Of a DNA stretch of 64,000 bases, positions 1-9,151 are shown in pieces. Origin of the DNA: Bacteroidota bacterium. Its GTDB lineage: Bacteria; Bacteroidota; Bacteroidia; Cytophagales; Cytophagaceae. The notes beneath the pieces were generated by a model. The model searched no databases. It saw only the letters and a program-made list of their open reading frames with translations, and was not told the origin of the DNA. The position numbers were made by a program, and so were the translations under genes. The number at the start of each line of letters is the position of its first letter. Positions within the stretch are counted from its first letter, which is position 1. The stretch lies in assembly GCA_023392125.1 (NCBI GenBank), contig JAEVZS010000017.1:296688-360687 (forward strand), in the 5' to 3' direction.

Positions 1-1
1 A

Positions 2-145
2 CAGGACCTTTTGGCAATGGTTGCTTTTGATTGTCTTGTCGAAAAACTGAAGCTGGAGAAGGAAGAAATGATTCGGAATAATTCTGTAGCGAACAGGATG
101 GACAATCTCGAGAATCTGTTATCTTCTGCTTTTATGAAAGAGTAA
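2..145 (+). CDS. zapA: Cell division protein ZapA, C-terminal end (partial)
   Basis: Only the last 47 codons and the stop lie in the window. The peptide begins QDLLAMVAFDCLVEKL and continues as a charged helix, which matches the C-terminal coiled coil of ZapA, the small FtsZ-associated protein that bundles FtsZ filaments at the division ring. The gene sits 70 bases upstream of rny on the same strand, an order that I recall from other Bacteroidota. The start is outside the window. The identification rests on a short peptide plus context, so it is probable and not certain. Confidence 0.7.
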   Translation, partial: QDLLAMVAFDCLVEKLKLEKEEMIRNNSVANRMDNLENLLSSAFMKE

Positions 146-215
146 CTTATTTTTTTGGCTATATACTTGTTCTGTTTCCCGTCTGAGTAACATAAAACAT
201 TGTTTAAAAAAAAAG

Positions 216-1781
216 ATGGGTGATCCGATGTACATTATACTTACTGCAATTATATCCCTGGGGATAGGGATAGCTATAGGCAGACTTTTGTTTCAGAAAG
301 TAATAACAAAAATTGAAGCAGAAGCCCGCGATAAAGCCAAGTTGATTATAACTGAGGCTGAACTTAAAGCCGAGTCTATTAAAAAAGACAGAATACTCGA
401 GGCAAAAGAAAAGTTTCTGAAAATGAAGGCAGAGTTTGAGGAGGATGCCAATAAGAAAAAAAATCTCATTATTCAGAATGAGCAAAAGGTAAAGCAGAGG
501 GAGACTACTACGGCAAAGCTTATGGAGCAGAACTCCAGAAAAGAGGCAGAGCTTGAGAGTATGAAGGAAAATCTGAATGCTCAGCTGGAGATTGTCAACA
601 AGAAAAAAGATGAGCTTGAAAAGCTGCGTCTGAGTCAGGTTTCCAAACTGGAAAAAATTGCTAACCTGTCGGCCGAAGAGGCTAAGCAGCAGATTGTGGA
701 AGCGCTTCAGGAAGAAGCAAAATCCAAAGCGTCTTCAATGATTAAAGATATTGTAGAGCAGGCAAAGCTGACGGCTAATAAAGAATCTAAAAAGGTAGTG
801 CTGGAAACATTGCAGCGTACTGCAACGGAGCATGCTATTGAAAACTGTGTTTCTATCTTCAATATTGAAAGTGACGATATCAAGGGTAAAATAATCGGCC
901 GGGAAGGACGAAATATCAGAGCCCTTGAAGCTGCTACAGGTGTAGAAATTATCGTGGATGATACTCCTGAGGCTATTATTATTTCCGGTTTTGATCCGGT
1001 GCGCAGAGAAGTAGCACGTTTGTCTCTGCACCGCCTGGTACAGGATGGACGTATTCATCCGGCCCGAATCGAGGAGGTAGTGGCAAAGACATTTAAGAAT
1101 ATTGAAGAAGAAATTATTGAAATAGGAGAAAAGACTGCTATTGATCTTGGTATTCATGGTTTGCATCCTGAGTTAATCAGAATGGTTGGAAGAATGCGCT
1201 TCCGTTCATCTTATGGACAGAACCTGTTGCAACATTCCAGAGAAGTCGCCAAGCTTGCTGCTACCATGGCAGCAGAATTGGGACTTAATGCCAAACTGGC
1301 GAAGAGAGCTGCTTTGCTGCATGATATAGGAAAAGTATCTACGGAAGAACCGGAATTGCCACATGCCATATTGGGTATGGAGCTTGCCAAAAAATATAAG
1401 GAGAATGCAGAAGTTTGCAATGCTATAGGTGCGCACCATGATGAAATAGAGATGACCTCGCTTATTTCTCCGATTATACAGATATGTGATGCGATTTCCG
1501 GTTCCAGACCGGGAGCACGGAGAGAGGTAATGGAGTCGTATATTAAGAGATTAAAAGAACTGGAGGAACTGGCTCTTTCCTTCGATGGTGTTAATAAATG
1601 TTATGCAATACAGGCTGGTAGAGAACTCAGGGTACTGGTAGATGCAGATAATGTGAATGACGAAAGAGCTGGATTGTTATCATTCGAAATTTCCAAGAAA
1701 ATCGAAGAAGATATGCAATATCCCGGACAGATAAAAGTAACAGTAATCAGAGAAATGAGAGCTGTGAGCTTCGCAAAATAA
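216..1781 (+). CDS. rny: Ribonuclease Y
   Basis: This is a membrane-anchored endoribonuclease that starts mRNA decay. The 521-residue length is usual for the family. In order there are an N-terminal transmembrane helix (about residues 5-27), a long charged coiled coil (about 30-200), a KH RNA-binding domain with IIGREGRNIRALE (from about residue 226), and an HD metal-dependent phosphohydrolase domain with LLHDIGK (His369-Asp370). A second ATG four codons downstream (228) is also possible, since the bases between could act as its ribosome site. A strong terminator follows at 1807-1833, so the gene probably ends a zapA-rny transcript. Confidence 0.97.
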   Translation: MGDPMYIILTAIISLGIGIAIGRLLFQKVITKIEAEARDKAKLIITEAELKAESIKKDRILEAKEKFLKMKAEFEEDANKKKNLIIQNEQKVKQRETTTAKLMEQNSRKEAELESMKENLNAQLEIVNKKKDELEKLRLSQVSKLEKIANLSAEEAKQQIVEALQEEAKSKASSMIKDIVEQAKLTANKESKKVVLETLQRTATEHAIENCVSIFNIESDDIKGKIIGREGRNIRALEAATGVEIIVDDTPEAIIISGFDPVRREVARLSLHRLVQDGRIHPARIEEVVAKTFKNIEEEIIEIGEKTAIDLGIHGLHPELIRMVGRMRFRSSYGQNLLQHSREVAKLAATMAAELGLNAKLAKRAALLHDIGKVSTEEPELPHAILGMELAKKYKENAEVCNAIGAHHDEIEMTSLISPIIQICDAISGSRPGARREVMESYIKRLKELEELALSFDGVNKCYAIQAGRELRVLVDADNVNDERAGLLSFEISKKIEEDMQYPGQIKVTVIREMRAVSFAK

Positions 1782-1806
1782 GAAAACACAACATAGTAGA
1801 AATAGA

Positions 1807-1833
1807 AAATCCCGCTGCAAACGGGATTTTTTT
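1807..1833 (+). terminator. Rho-independent terminator after rny
   Basis: AAATCCCG and CGGGATTT form an eight-base-pair stem around a short loop, followed by a run of T. It lies 26 bases after the rny stop and 31 bases before the end of the convergent recA gene, so it mainly ends the rny transcript. Confidence 0.85.
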
Positions 1834-1863
1834 ATGTCTAAAAACTAAAGCTGTCGTGCGGTC

Positions 1864-2937
1864 TTATTCACTTTCAACCTCTTCTGCTGCCGCAGCCTTT
1901 TTTGCTTTTTGGGGCTTATCCTGTGAGGTTTCTAACCCTTCCTCTCCGTTTATCTTTGCGCGGATTTTTGCTTCAATATCTTCTGCCAGCTCAGGATTAT
2001 CTGCCAGTATATCTTTTACTGCATCGCGTCCCTGTCCCAGCTTGTTGTTCTCATAAGAGAACCAGGAGCCTGATTTCTGAACGATATTAAGCTCAACTCC
2101 CAGATCCAGAATTTCTCCGATTTTGGATATACCCTCACCATACATAATATCAAATTCAACTACTTTAAAAGGAGGGGCAACCTTGTTTTTGACAACTTTA
2201 ACTTTGGTTCTGTTTCCAAGAATATTATCAGCTCCCTCTTTGATTTGCCCTACCCGTCTGATATCAAGTCTGACAGAAGCATAAAACTTAAGGGCATTCC
2301 CACCGGTGGTGGTTTCCGGGTTGCCGAACATCACTCCGATTTTCTCCCTGAGCTGGTTGATAAAGATACAGGCACAGCCGGTTTTATTGATTGCTCCGGT
2401 TAGCTTTCTCAGAGCCTGTGACATTAAGCGGGCCTGTAGTCCCATTTTACTGTCTCCCATTTCGCCTTCAAGTTCTCCCTTGGGGACAAGGGCAGCTACA
2501 GAGTCAATGACGATAATATCTATTGCTCCGGAACGAATAAGGTGTTCAGCAATCTCAAGTGCCTGCTCACCATTGTCTGGCTGGGATATAAGCAGATTTT
2601 CAGTATCAATGCCTAGTTTCTCTGCATAGGATTTGTCAAAGGCATGCTCTGCATCGATAAATGCGGCCATGCCACCCGCTTTCTGAGCTTCCGCTATGCA
2701 GTGCATGGATAAGGTCGTTTTACCGGAAGATTCGGGCCCGTATATTTCAATTATTCTGCCTCTTGGAATACCACCTATCCCTAATGCAATATCAAGTCCG
2801 AGAGAACCAGTTGATATAGAGGGCAGGTCAAGCACCTTTTCATCACTTAGCTTCATGATGGTGCCCTTACCATAGGTTTTCTCAAGTTTATCAATGGTAA
2901 GCTGTAGTGCTTTTAATTTTTCAGAATTCTTGTTCAT
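1864..2937 (-). CDS. recA: Recombinase RecA
   Basis: RecA is the DNA-dependent ATPase that carries out strand exchange in homologous recombination and, where present, triggers LexA cleavage. The 357-residue protein has Walker A GPESSGKT (residues 67-74), Walker B-like IDIIVIDSVAAL, the INQLREKIGVMFGNPETTTGGNALKFYASVRLDIR core, and an acidic C-terminal tail rich in Lys, Ala and Glu. The start ATG at 2937 gives the normal N-terminus (KLKALQLTIDKLEKTYGKG). It is transcribed toward rny and appears to be a single-gene unit with its own promoter at about 2960-2991. No LexA box was recognised. Confidence 0.99.
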   Translation of the reverse strand: MNKNSEKLKALQLTIDKLEKTYGKGTIMKLSDEKVLDLPSISTGSLGLDIALGIGGIPRGRIIEIYGPESSGKTTLSMHCIAEAQKAGGMAAFIDAEHAFDKSYAEKLGIDTENLLISQPDNGEQALEIAEHLIRSGAIDIIVIDSVAALVPKGELEGEMGDSKMGLQARLMSQALRKLTGAINKTGCACIFINQLREKIGVMFGNPETTTGGNALKFYASVRLDIRRVGQIKEGADNILGNRTKVKVVKNKVAPPFKVVEFDIMYGEGISKIGEILDLGVELNIVQKSGSWFSYENNKLGQGRDAVKDILADNPELAEDIEAKIRAKINGEEGLETSQDKPQKAKKAAAAEEVESE

Positions 2938-2959
2938 GGTTTTTGCAGGATAGTTATAG

Positions 2960-2991
2960 TGAAATTAGTTTTTAGACCGACATTTTCCAAA
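2960..2991 (-). promoter_or_regulatory. Predicted recA promoter, Bacteroidota type
   Basis: On the minus strand TTTG (complement of 2988-2991) is followed, after 20 bases, by TAATTTCA (complement of 2960-2967). This is a fair match to the phylum consensus TTTG-N19/20-TAnnTTTG, with a good -33 box and an imperfect -7 box, 23 bases before the recA ATG. The assignment is by pattern only. Confidence 0.4.
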
Positions 2992-3117
2992 CATTATAAT
3001 CAATTCTTATTTTTTGAATGGATACTGGTTAAGTGTCTGTTTATTCTTATTTTGTATGTCATTTGAATGTAAATCAAAGAAGGCAGACCGAACTGAATCT
3101 GCGTTCTGATATTATTT

Positions 3118-4158
3118 ATGAAAAAAATAGTGAAGCGTACCATAGTCGTATTACTGATGATTGTACTGGGCGGGCTTGTGTGGAATTATCAATTGGTGTA
3201 TTATGGCCTGAAGCAGGGGGCGGGTCAGCTGACTATTGTGCTGAAAGCCCGTCCTGTGGATGAGATACTATCGGATCCTCTTTATCCTGATTCACTGAAA
3301 GCAAGAATCAGTCTGATTCAGGAAATACGGCAATTTGCATTTGATTCGTTGGGAATAAATTATTCTGACAACTATACTACTTTTTATAATCAGGAAGATA
3401 AGCCGTTGCTGTGGGTGGTGACCGGAGCGGAGCCGTTTAAGCTGGTGGCCCGGGAATGGAAGTTTCCTTTTCTTGGAAGTTTTACATACAAAGGTTTTTT
3501 TGATTATGAAATGGCAGTGAAAGAAAAAGATGCTTTACTAAATCATGGACTGGATGCTGCTATTGACGAAGTCGAAGGCTGGTCAACCCTCGGATGGTTT
3601 AGGGATCCCATATTGAGTAATATGCTTAAAAGACCGGCAGGTGGTCTGGCTAACCTGATTATTCATGAACTGACACATGGAACCTTATATATCAAAGACA
3701 ATGTGCAGTACAATGAAAATCTGGCAAGTTTTGTAGGTGACAGAGGAGCATTGCTGTTTCTGGAATATAAGTATGGGAAGGATTCTGACGAGTACAGAGA
3801 TTATGTAAAGCGAAAAGAACTGTCAGCCGGTTATATTGAGCTTGTATTGAATGGCGCCGATCAGCTTGACAGCCTGTACGCCTCATTCGGGACAGATATG
3901 CCTTATGAAAAAAGGCAGGCGGCTAAGGAAGAGAAGCTAAAGGAGCTTATTGCTGGCTTCAAAGACTATCTGGCATATTATAAGGACAGGGAGCCTGCGT
4001 TTTATAACAGGCTGGATTCTATTAATAATACTTATTTTTTAGGCTACAGAACATACAGACAGGATCAGGATATGTTTGAAATGGAACTTAATGAGTCATT
4101 TAATGGTAATTTTAAGGAATATCTTAATTATCTGAAAAGAACATATCCTTCTTTATAA
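3118..4158 (+). CDS. Predicted zinc aminopeptidase (COG4324 / Pfam Aminopep type)
   Basis: The 346-residue protein has an N-terminal membrane segment (about residues 5-24) without a clear cleavage site, so the rest probably lies in the periplasm anchored to the inner membrane. A zinc-protease signature HELTH occurs at His183-His187, in the context LIIHELTHGTLYIKDN, with NENLASFVGDRGA about 20 residues later, where the family keeps a Glu ligand. These features match the predicted aminopeptidase family whose biochemical substrate is not established. It lies 59 bases upstream of a DUF3108 gene on the same strand and may share its transcript. Confidence 0.85.
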   Translation: MKKIVKRTIVVLLMIVLGGLVWNYQLVYYGLKQGAGQLTIVLKARPVDEILSDPLYPDSLKARISLIQEIRQFAFDSLGINYSDNYTTFYNQEDKPLLWVVTGAEPFKLVAREWKFPFLGSFTYKGFFDYEMAVKEKDALLNHGLDAAIDEVEGWSTLGWFRDPILSNMLKRPAGGLANLIIHELTHGTLYIKDNVQYNENLASFVGDRGALLFLEYKYGKDSDEYRDYVKRKELSAGYIELVLNGADQLDSLYASFGTDMPYEKRQAAKEEKLKELIAGFKDYLAYYKDREPAFYNRLDSINNTYFLGYRTYRQDQDMFEMELNESFNGNFKEYLNYLKRTYPSL

Positions 4159-4216
4159 GCACTAACAAAGGCGAACCTGAAAATAGATTTGGTATAGGGT
4201 TTGCGTTATCACTCCT

Positions 4217-5032
4217 ATGAAGCAGTTCAATTTAAAACGCTGGGTTATTATACTTATCGTACCGGTTCTATTTTCATTCGTCTCCGGACCTGAGAAAGAC
4301 TACCGGCTAATGAAGAATGGCAGCTTTTTTAAAGGCGAGAAAATGAAGTTCCGGCTTCATTACGGTTTTTTTAATGCCGGAGAAGCCCATTTTGAAGTCC
4401 ACCCGGATTTCTATAAAGTCAATAACCGTACCTGCTATAAAATAACCGTTTTTGGCAAATCAACCGGAGCTTTTGATATGATGATACGTATCAGGGATAC
4501 GTGGGGGTCTTATATGGATACTTCTGCGTTGATTTCGCAACGGTCATACAGAGATATTGAGGAGAATAATTTCAAGCTAAAGGAGTATGTGAATTTTTTT
4601 CCCCTGGAGGGGAGAGCACACGTAGAAAGACACCGTAAAGGGGAATTTCATGAGGACTATGTTGTTCCTAATAATGTTCAGGATATTATCAGCGGGTTTT
4701 ACTTTTTGCGTACCGTAGATTATCATAGTCTCAAAAAAGGAGATATCGTGAGAGTGGATGCCTTTTTTGAAAATGAGATTTATGATTTTGCTGTCCGGTA
4801 CGATGGAATAGAAAATGTTAAAACCAAATTTGGCAAGATCAGAGCGATAAAGCTGACTCCGCTTATGCCGGAAAATTCATTGTTTGATGGTAGTAATTCA
4901 ATCACCTGCTGGCTGTCTGATGATGCTAATAAAATGCCTCTTAAGGTGAAAGCCAAGATGTTTGTCGGGGCGGTTGAAATAGATCTTGAAAGTTTCTCAG
5001 GATTGAAGAATCCTTCCTGTTTCAAGAGGTAA
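4217..5032 (+). CDS. DUF3108 domain-containing exported protein
   Basis: The 271-residue protein starts with a signal sequence (about residues 8-23, LKRWVIILIVPVLFSFVSG), and the rest resembles DUF3108: GEKMKFRLHYGFFNAGEAHFEV, then the pattern of beta strands ending in CWLSDDANKMPLKVKAKM. The family is periplasmic and of unknown function. It occurs in many Bacteroidota and Proteobacteria. The position between a predicted aminopeptidase and a TlpA-like thioredoxin suggests an envelope role. The start at 4217 is the first ATG and gives a full signal peptide. Confidence 0.85.
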   Translation: MKQFNLKRWVIILIVPVLFSFVSGPEKDYRLMKNGSFFKGEKMKFRLHYGFFNAGEAHFEVHPDFYKVNNRTCYKITVFGKSTGAFDMMIRIRDTWGSYMDTSALISQRSYRDIEENNFKLKEYVNFFPLEGRAHVERHRKGEFHEDYVVPNNVQDIISGFYFLRTVDYHSLKKGDIVRVDAFFENEIYDFAVRYDGIENVKTKFGKIRAIKLTPLMPENSLFDGSNSITCWLSDDANKMPLKVKAKMFVGAVEIDLESFSGLKNPSCFKR

Positions 5033-5070
5033 AATTTTTTACCTGAATAAATTATTAATAATTTTAAAAA

Positions 5071-6438
5071 ATGAAAGTACATTTTGTTATATCCCGATGG
5101 ACTCTGTCTGTCGGGTTTATCGTTTTTTCTCTTGCTGGTCTGGCATCAAAAGGTCAGGGTGTTTTAACCGGTACAATTCAGAATCTTGGAAGTTCTCCCT
5201 ATGTATATATTTATGAATTTCTTGGATCTGATCTGTTAAAGATGGATTCTGTCAAGCATAAGGAAGGACGTTTTTCCTATCCCTTACGTAAAGATTTTCC
5301 GAGAGGATTTTATAAAATAGGGGCTTCAGAAGAAGCGTCCGTCGCGATGATTTTATCTCCGGCTGAGAAACCGGTTCTCTCCGTTGATCTGAAAGATATT
5401 GAGTCTTCGTACTCCTTTTCTGATTCTAAGGAAAACCTGGCTTATAAGGAGTTCAACACTATCAACCAGCGTCAGAGCGATTTTTTTAACAATCTGAATA
5501 AAGAAGCTCAGCTTGCGCAGTCCCAATATTCCTCAGATGCTGATGCATACCAGAAAGTAATCAATGGTCTTCAAAAACGACTTGACTCTTCCAACACAGA
5601 AAGAAAGAAACAGGTAAATGCGTTGCAGGCTAAATATGCCGGAACTTTTATGGAAAAGTTTATGAAGATGTTTTCATTCGATGCAGACAATAAGGAAACT
5701 TTTTTCTCGCCGACGGATTTTACTGATACTGAGCTATCAAGAGGGGATATGCTGCCTTCAAAAATTGCTTTGTACATGCAGCGCTTTGTTGCGCAGGATT
5801 TGGATAGCTGGAAAGAGGCTTCAGAGGTTATATTGGCCAGAGCTACTGTCGCCAATCGCAATAAGGAAGTTTTATATGGAACCATTATCCGGAATATGGT
5901 CAACTCAGATCTTAAGTATGCAAAAAAGCTTGCCAAACAGTATATCGCTGAGTTTCCCCAGAGCGCTACTGCAAAGTACTTTTGGGATGCTCTGCCTAAA
6001 GAACCACCGGTGGCCGGCGAAGAAGCACCTGATATAACGCTGGAAACACCTGAAGGGAAAAAATTGTCTCTCAGTTCTTTAAGGGGAAAAGTTGTATTGC
6101 TTGATTTCTGGGCTTCATGGTGCGGACCTTGCCGTGCGGAAAATCCCAATGTTGCGCGGGCATATGATGCATATAAAGATAAAGGATTTACAGTGTATAG
6201 TGTATCGCTTGATACGGATAGAAATAAATGGCTGAAGGCCATTGAAACAGATAAGCTTTCGTGGGAAAGCCATGTGTCTGATCTGAAGGGCTGGCAGTCA
6301 GCGCCAGCCCGTCTGTATGGGGTAAGCGGAATTCCGAGCACTTTTCTTCTGGATTCTACAGGAAAAGTTGTCGCTGTAAATTTACGCGGGGCTTCTCTGC
6401 ACAATAAGTTGCGAGAGCTGTTGGGAGACAAAGAATAA
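5071..6438 (+). CDS. TlpA-family periplasmic thioredoxin with N-terminal DUF4369
   Basis: The protein (455 residues) carries a signal peptide (about residues 1-29), an N-terminal beta-rich region of the DUF4369 type (about 30-135), a helical middle, and a C-terminal AhpC/TSA-TlpA thioredoxin fold from about residue 315. The redox motif is WCGPC with Cys351 and Cys354, preceded by VVLLDFWASW and followed by the conserved cis-Pro segment GVSGIPSTFLL. It should act as a periplasmic thiol-disulfide oxidoreductase. This fused architecture is very common in Bacteroidota, and physiological partners are generally unknown. A long terminator follows at 6462-6510. Confidence 0.93.
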   Translation: MKVHFVISRWTLSVGFIVFSLAGLASKGQGVLTGTIQNLGSSPYVYIYEFLGSDLLKMDSVKHKEGRFSYPLRKDFPRGFYKIGASEEASVAMILSPAEKPVLSVDLKDIESSYSFSDSKENLAYKEFNTINQRQSDFFNNLNKEAQLAQSQYSSDADAYQKVINGLQKRLDSSNTERKKQVNALQAKYAGTFMEKFMKMFSFDADNKETFFSPTDFTDTELSRGDMLPSKIALYMQRFVAQDLDSWKEASEVILARATVANRNKEVLYGTIIRNMVNSDLKYAKKLAKQYIAEFPQSATAKYFWDALPKEPPVAGEEAPDITLETPEGKKLSLSSLRGKVVLLDFWASWCGPCRAENPNVARAYDAYKDKGFTVYSVSLDTDRNKWLKAIETDKLSWESHVSDLKGWQSAPARLYGVSGIPSTFLLDSTGKVVAVNLRGASLHNKLRELLGDKE

Positions 6439-6461
6439 TATTGTGTACTGAATGCGGATTA

Positions 6462-6510
6462 AACGAACTGCCTGAGCATGTGAAATAGTGCTCAGGCAGT
6501 TCGTTTTTTA
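6462..6510 (+). terminator. Strong terminator after the TlpA-like gene
   Basis: CGAACTGCCTGAGC (6464-6477) pairs perfectly with GCTCAGGCAGTTCG (6490-6503) and a T run follows at once. The 14-base-pair stem lies 25 bases after the stop. Confidence 0.9.
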
Positions 6511-6745
6511 TTTAAGAGAGGTAACGTAATCAGAAAAATAGTATTCAGGGATTGGGGGAGTCAGATGGAATTGAAGGTATTATATTGATATATTGATTTT
6601 AGAAAATATACAGCCTTAATTGTAGCTGTTCCTTATACGTGTGGTATGAGCCCGCCTTGCTTTCTAATTGAGGATATGGATAATGGGGGCAAGCCGGATG
6701 GATGGATTTATGAAGGAGAAAATGATATTGAGAATAGAATAATAC
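6511..6745. other. Intergenic stretch without a recognisable gene
   Basis: This AT-rich stretch lies between two terminators. A short open frame at 6646-6861 runs through the downstream terminator and into the antisense of the DUF6089 gene, with no family resemblance, so I do not call it. I see no promoter that stands out and no RNA structure besides the flanking terminators. Confidence 0.5.
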
Positions 6746-6772
6746 AAAAAAAGGGGCTTAAGCCCCTTTTTT
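6746..6772. terminator. Bidirectional terminator before the DUF6089 gene end
   Basis: AAAAAAGGGGCTT and its reverse complement form a perfect palindrome with A and T tracts on both sides. It lies 36 bases past the stop of the minus-strand DUF6089 gene and can end transcription from both sides. Confidence 0.85.
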
Positions 6773-6808
6773 CATTTCTTTTAGAGAATATAATTTTTCA
6801 GGATTTGA

Positions 6809-7660
6809 TTAGAATCGTTTTCTCATCGGAGCTCTTCTCAGCTTGTAGTACGATTTCTTAGAGATGAATGTATATCTGATTTTTACCTGAGACATAAAGT
6901 AGCCGTCCTTTCTATCCGGATTTCCTCTGTACTGACCGCTTTTCAGCCAATAATCATCACCTCGTCCTGTTTTGTTGGATATCTCGGCAGCGGTTCTGTT
7001 TTCAAAATCCTCAAACATACGCCATTCTCTTGAACTCACATCATCCAGACGATCGGTAAAGGTTTTACGATATCCGAATTCAAGCATGATATCATAGTTT
7101 TTATTTAGTGTATAAGAGAAAGCTGCTCCATAAGGAATAACTGCCGTAATGGGACTATAGCGGACTCCCTCCGTTTCGAGTTGTCTTAACGCATGCCATT
7201 TTCCGTTCAGAGAACCTTCCGGTCTGAAATATAGCAAGCCGACTCCGGCGTATGCATATATGTTCCAGGGCTTTCTTTTGTGAGCATAGCGCTCGTAGGG
7301 ATTAAGCTGGATATATCCTGCAACAATAAGCTCAACATTGTTGGATCTGAAATCAAGATTTCTTCTTTCCCAGACATCATCTGAATAAAGTCTGAAATAG
7401 TTTAGGTCTGCTTTAATACCAATGTTGTTTGTCATTCTCAGCATGGCGCCAATCCCAAGATTAGGTCTGAACTGAAGACACTCGTACTTGTCACACAGAT
7501 CGCCATAGTAAGAACTTAGGCCCAAGCCAGCTGTCAGACTTAGACGTTCATTGTTAAGGAGAGAGCGGTTTATTAACCCCCTGCTTCTTTGCGCAGCAGC
7601 CTGGAAACAAAGAAGTATGCTTAATGCCAGAATTAAAGGCCTGATTTTTCCTGAATTCAT
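6809..7660 (-). CDS. DUF6089 family outer-membrane beta-barrel protein
   Basis: The 283-residue protein starts with a signal peptide ending LLCFQAAAQ (about residue 23) and then alternates aromatic and polar residues as in a small barrel. The segment SYYGDLCDKYECLQFRPNLGIGAMLRMTN followed by GIKADLNYFRLYSDD is typical of DUF6089, a Bacteroidota-specific family of unknown function. Late strands contain EFGYRKTFTDRLDDVSSR. It is a single-gene unit: a bidirectional terminator follows, and the next upstream gene is divergent. Function beyond an outer-membrane location cannot be given. Confidence 0.85.
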   Translation of the reverse strand: MNSGKIRPLILALSILLCFQAAAQRSRGLINRSLLNNERLSLTAGLGLSSYYGDLCDKYECLQFRPNLGIGAMLRMTNNIGIKADLNYFRLYSDDVWERRNLDFRSNNVELIVAGYIQLNPYERYAHKRKPWNIYAYAGVGLLYFRPEGSLNGKWHALRQLETEGVRYSPITAVIPYGAAFSYTLNKNYDIMLEFGYRKTFTDRLDDVSSREWRMFEDFENRTAAEISNKTGRGDDYWLKSGQYRGNPDRKDGYFMSQVKIRYTFISKKSYYKLRRAPMRKRF

Positions 7661-7860
7661 TGATATCTAAAAGTTAGCTTCAAATTTAAGTAAGTTTATG
7701 AAGACTCGCAACTCTGTTTTGTCAGCACAATATAATTCAAAATGTTTTTTATGTCTTCATGATAGTGATAAAAAATAACCTTGTTACCCTGTGTTTTAAT
7801 AAAAAATGCAAACTTATCTTTGAAAAAGTAAGTTTCATGTGTGTTATTTTGCTTCGTTAT

Positions 7861-9063
7861 ATGAAGATTTTCTCTATTATAATTCTCATTGCAGGAACTT
7901 TCTTTTTTTTGAGTTCATGTGATTTATCCAGCGAAAAAAAATCTGACAACGATTTGCTGGCAGATTCGGTCCAGGCCGGTACTTTGGTATATCCGCCCGG
8001 ACCCGTCGCCGATCATAAGGATGCCAATGCAGAGCGGGTTGCGATGATTGATTCGGTGATAGACCGGTATGTTTCACGAAGACAGTTTAATGGTGTGGTA
8101 CTGGTCGGAGATAAGGGCTCCGTTGTATATCAGGGAGTAAAAGGATTTGGAAATCATCTGACTTCCGAGCCCCTGACGCTGACTACTTCTTTTCATCTTG
8201 CCTCTGTCAGTAAGCAATTTACTGCGGTTGCTGTTATGATGCTGGCAGAGGAGGGGAAGCTGAGCTATACAGACACTGTTGGCAGTTATATTGAAAACTT
8301 CCCGTACAAAGATGTAACCATTCATCAGCTGCTCAATCATACTTCAGGGCTTCCGGACATATCCGAATATATCCCTCAGTTTCTTGGATTCTGGGATACA
8401 TGCAAAATAGCAGTTAATGAAGATGTACCGTGGATACTTAGTAATCTGAAGCCTTCGGTTAAATTTTTGCCTGGTAAGAGATTTTCATATAGTAATACGG
8501 GATATATTCTTCTTGCCCTGATCATTGAAAAAGTAAGCGGACTGAGTTATGGAGAGTTTCTCAAGCAACGTGTTTTTGAACCTCTGAATATGACCCATAC
8601 ATTTGTCTACAACTATTCAGATCTGAACAGCTGTCCCGTGACAGCCAGAGCATATGCGACATATAAATATTCTTACGTGCCTTTTGAAGATGACATTCGT
8701 AACGGACTGGTGGGGGAGAAGGGAATTTATTCATCAGCAATGGATCTGCTCAGGTGGGACCAGGCTCTGTATAGTAATAAACTTTTGAGCCAGCAGAGCC
8801 TGGACAATGCTTTTTCCAGAAGTACTCTTAAAAACGGGAAGCAGATTGATTATGGATATGGCTGGCGTATTCCGCGTAAAGCGGATAATATTGTCTACCA
8901 CTTTGGTTATTGGAAAGGTTCCAGAGCGGCGTTTATCCGGGTGCTTGATAAGCAATACACTATTATTATTTTAAATAATACCAGCAGCAGGAAGTTGCGA
9001 ACAATTGCACGTGAAATATTGGATATTCTGTATCTGAATGCTGAGGATAAGCCCGTTTTTTAA
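7861..9063 (+). CDS. Serine hydrolase lipoprotein, beta-lactamase class C / esterase family
   Basis: I place the start at 7861 because MKIFSIIILIAGTFFFLSSC is a clear lipoprotein signal with the Cys at residue 20. An ORF extension to 7759 has no signal character. The 400-residue protein contains the serine-hydrolase motif SVSK (in HLASVSKQFTAVAVM), the YSN motif (in RFSYSNTGYILL) and LNHTSGLPD, all usual in the class C beta-lactamase/penicillin-binding fold. Such proteins are often peptidases or esterases with unknown substrates, and resistance to beta-lactams should not be assumed. The gene stands alone between divergent and small genes. Confidence 0.9.
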   Translation: MKIFSIIILIAGTFFFLSSCDLSSEKKSDNDLLADSVQAGTLVYPPGPVADHKDANAERVAMIDSVIDRYVSRRQFNGVVLVGDKGSVVYQGVKGFGNHLTSEPLTLTTSFHLASVSKQFTAVAVMMLAEEGKLSYTDTVGSYIENFPYKDVTIHQLLNHTSGLPDISEYIPQFLGFWDTCKIAVNEDVPWILSNLKPSVKFLPGKRFSYSNTGYILLALIIEKVSGLSYGEFLKQRVFEPLNMTHTFVYNYSDLNSCPVTARAYATYKYSYVPFEDDIRNGLVGEKGIYSSAMDLLRWDQALYSNKLLSQQSLDNAFSRSTLKNGKQIDYGYGWRIPRKADNIVYHFGYWKGSRAAFIRVLDKQYTIIILNNTSSRKLRTIAREILDILYLNAEDKPVF

Positions 9064-9080
9064 ATTTTCTGTAGGTTATT

Positions 9081-9112
9081 TTCGGATTATTAATGGAAAT
9101 AATTTACTTTTG
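9081..9112 (+). promoter_or_regulatory. Predicted strong promoter of the 47-residue protein gene
   Basis: A perfect -7 box TACTTTTG (TAnnTTTG) at 9105-9112 is preceded by TTCG at 9081-9084, one mismatch from the -33 TTTG box, with 20 bases between them. This is among the best matches to the Bacteroidota consensus in the window. Confidence 0.6.
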
Positions 9113-9151
9113 CACTTTAAAACTGATACACATTAAAACTACAAATAAGTA

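Noticed and set aside
146..215. Possible 6S RNA or other RNA between zapA and rny
   Set aside because: The gap is only 70 bases, too short, and I see no bulged hairpin.
3033..3263. 76-codon open frame ahead of the aminopeptidase
   Set aside because: It overlaps the N-terminal part of the aminopeptidase in another frame and has no family resemblance.
6646..6861. 71-codon open frame between two terminators
   Set aside because: It reads through the bidirectional terminator and into the antisense of the DUF6089 gene.
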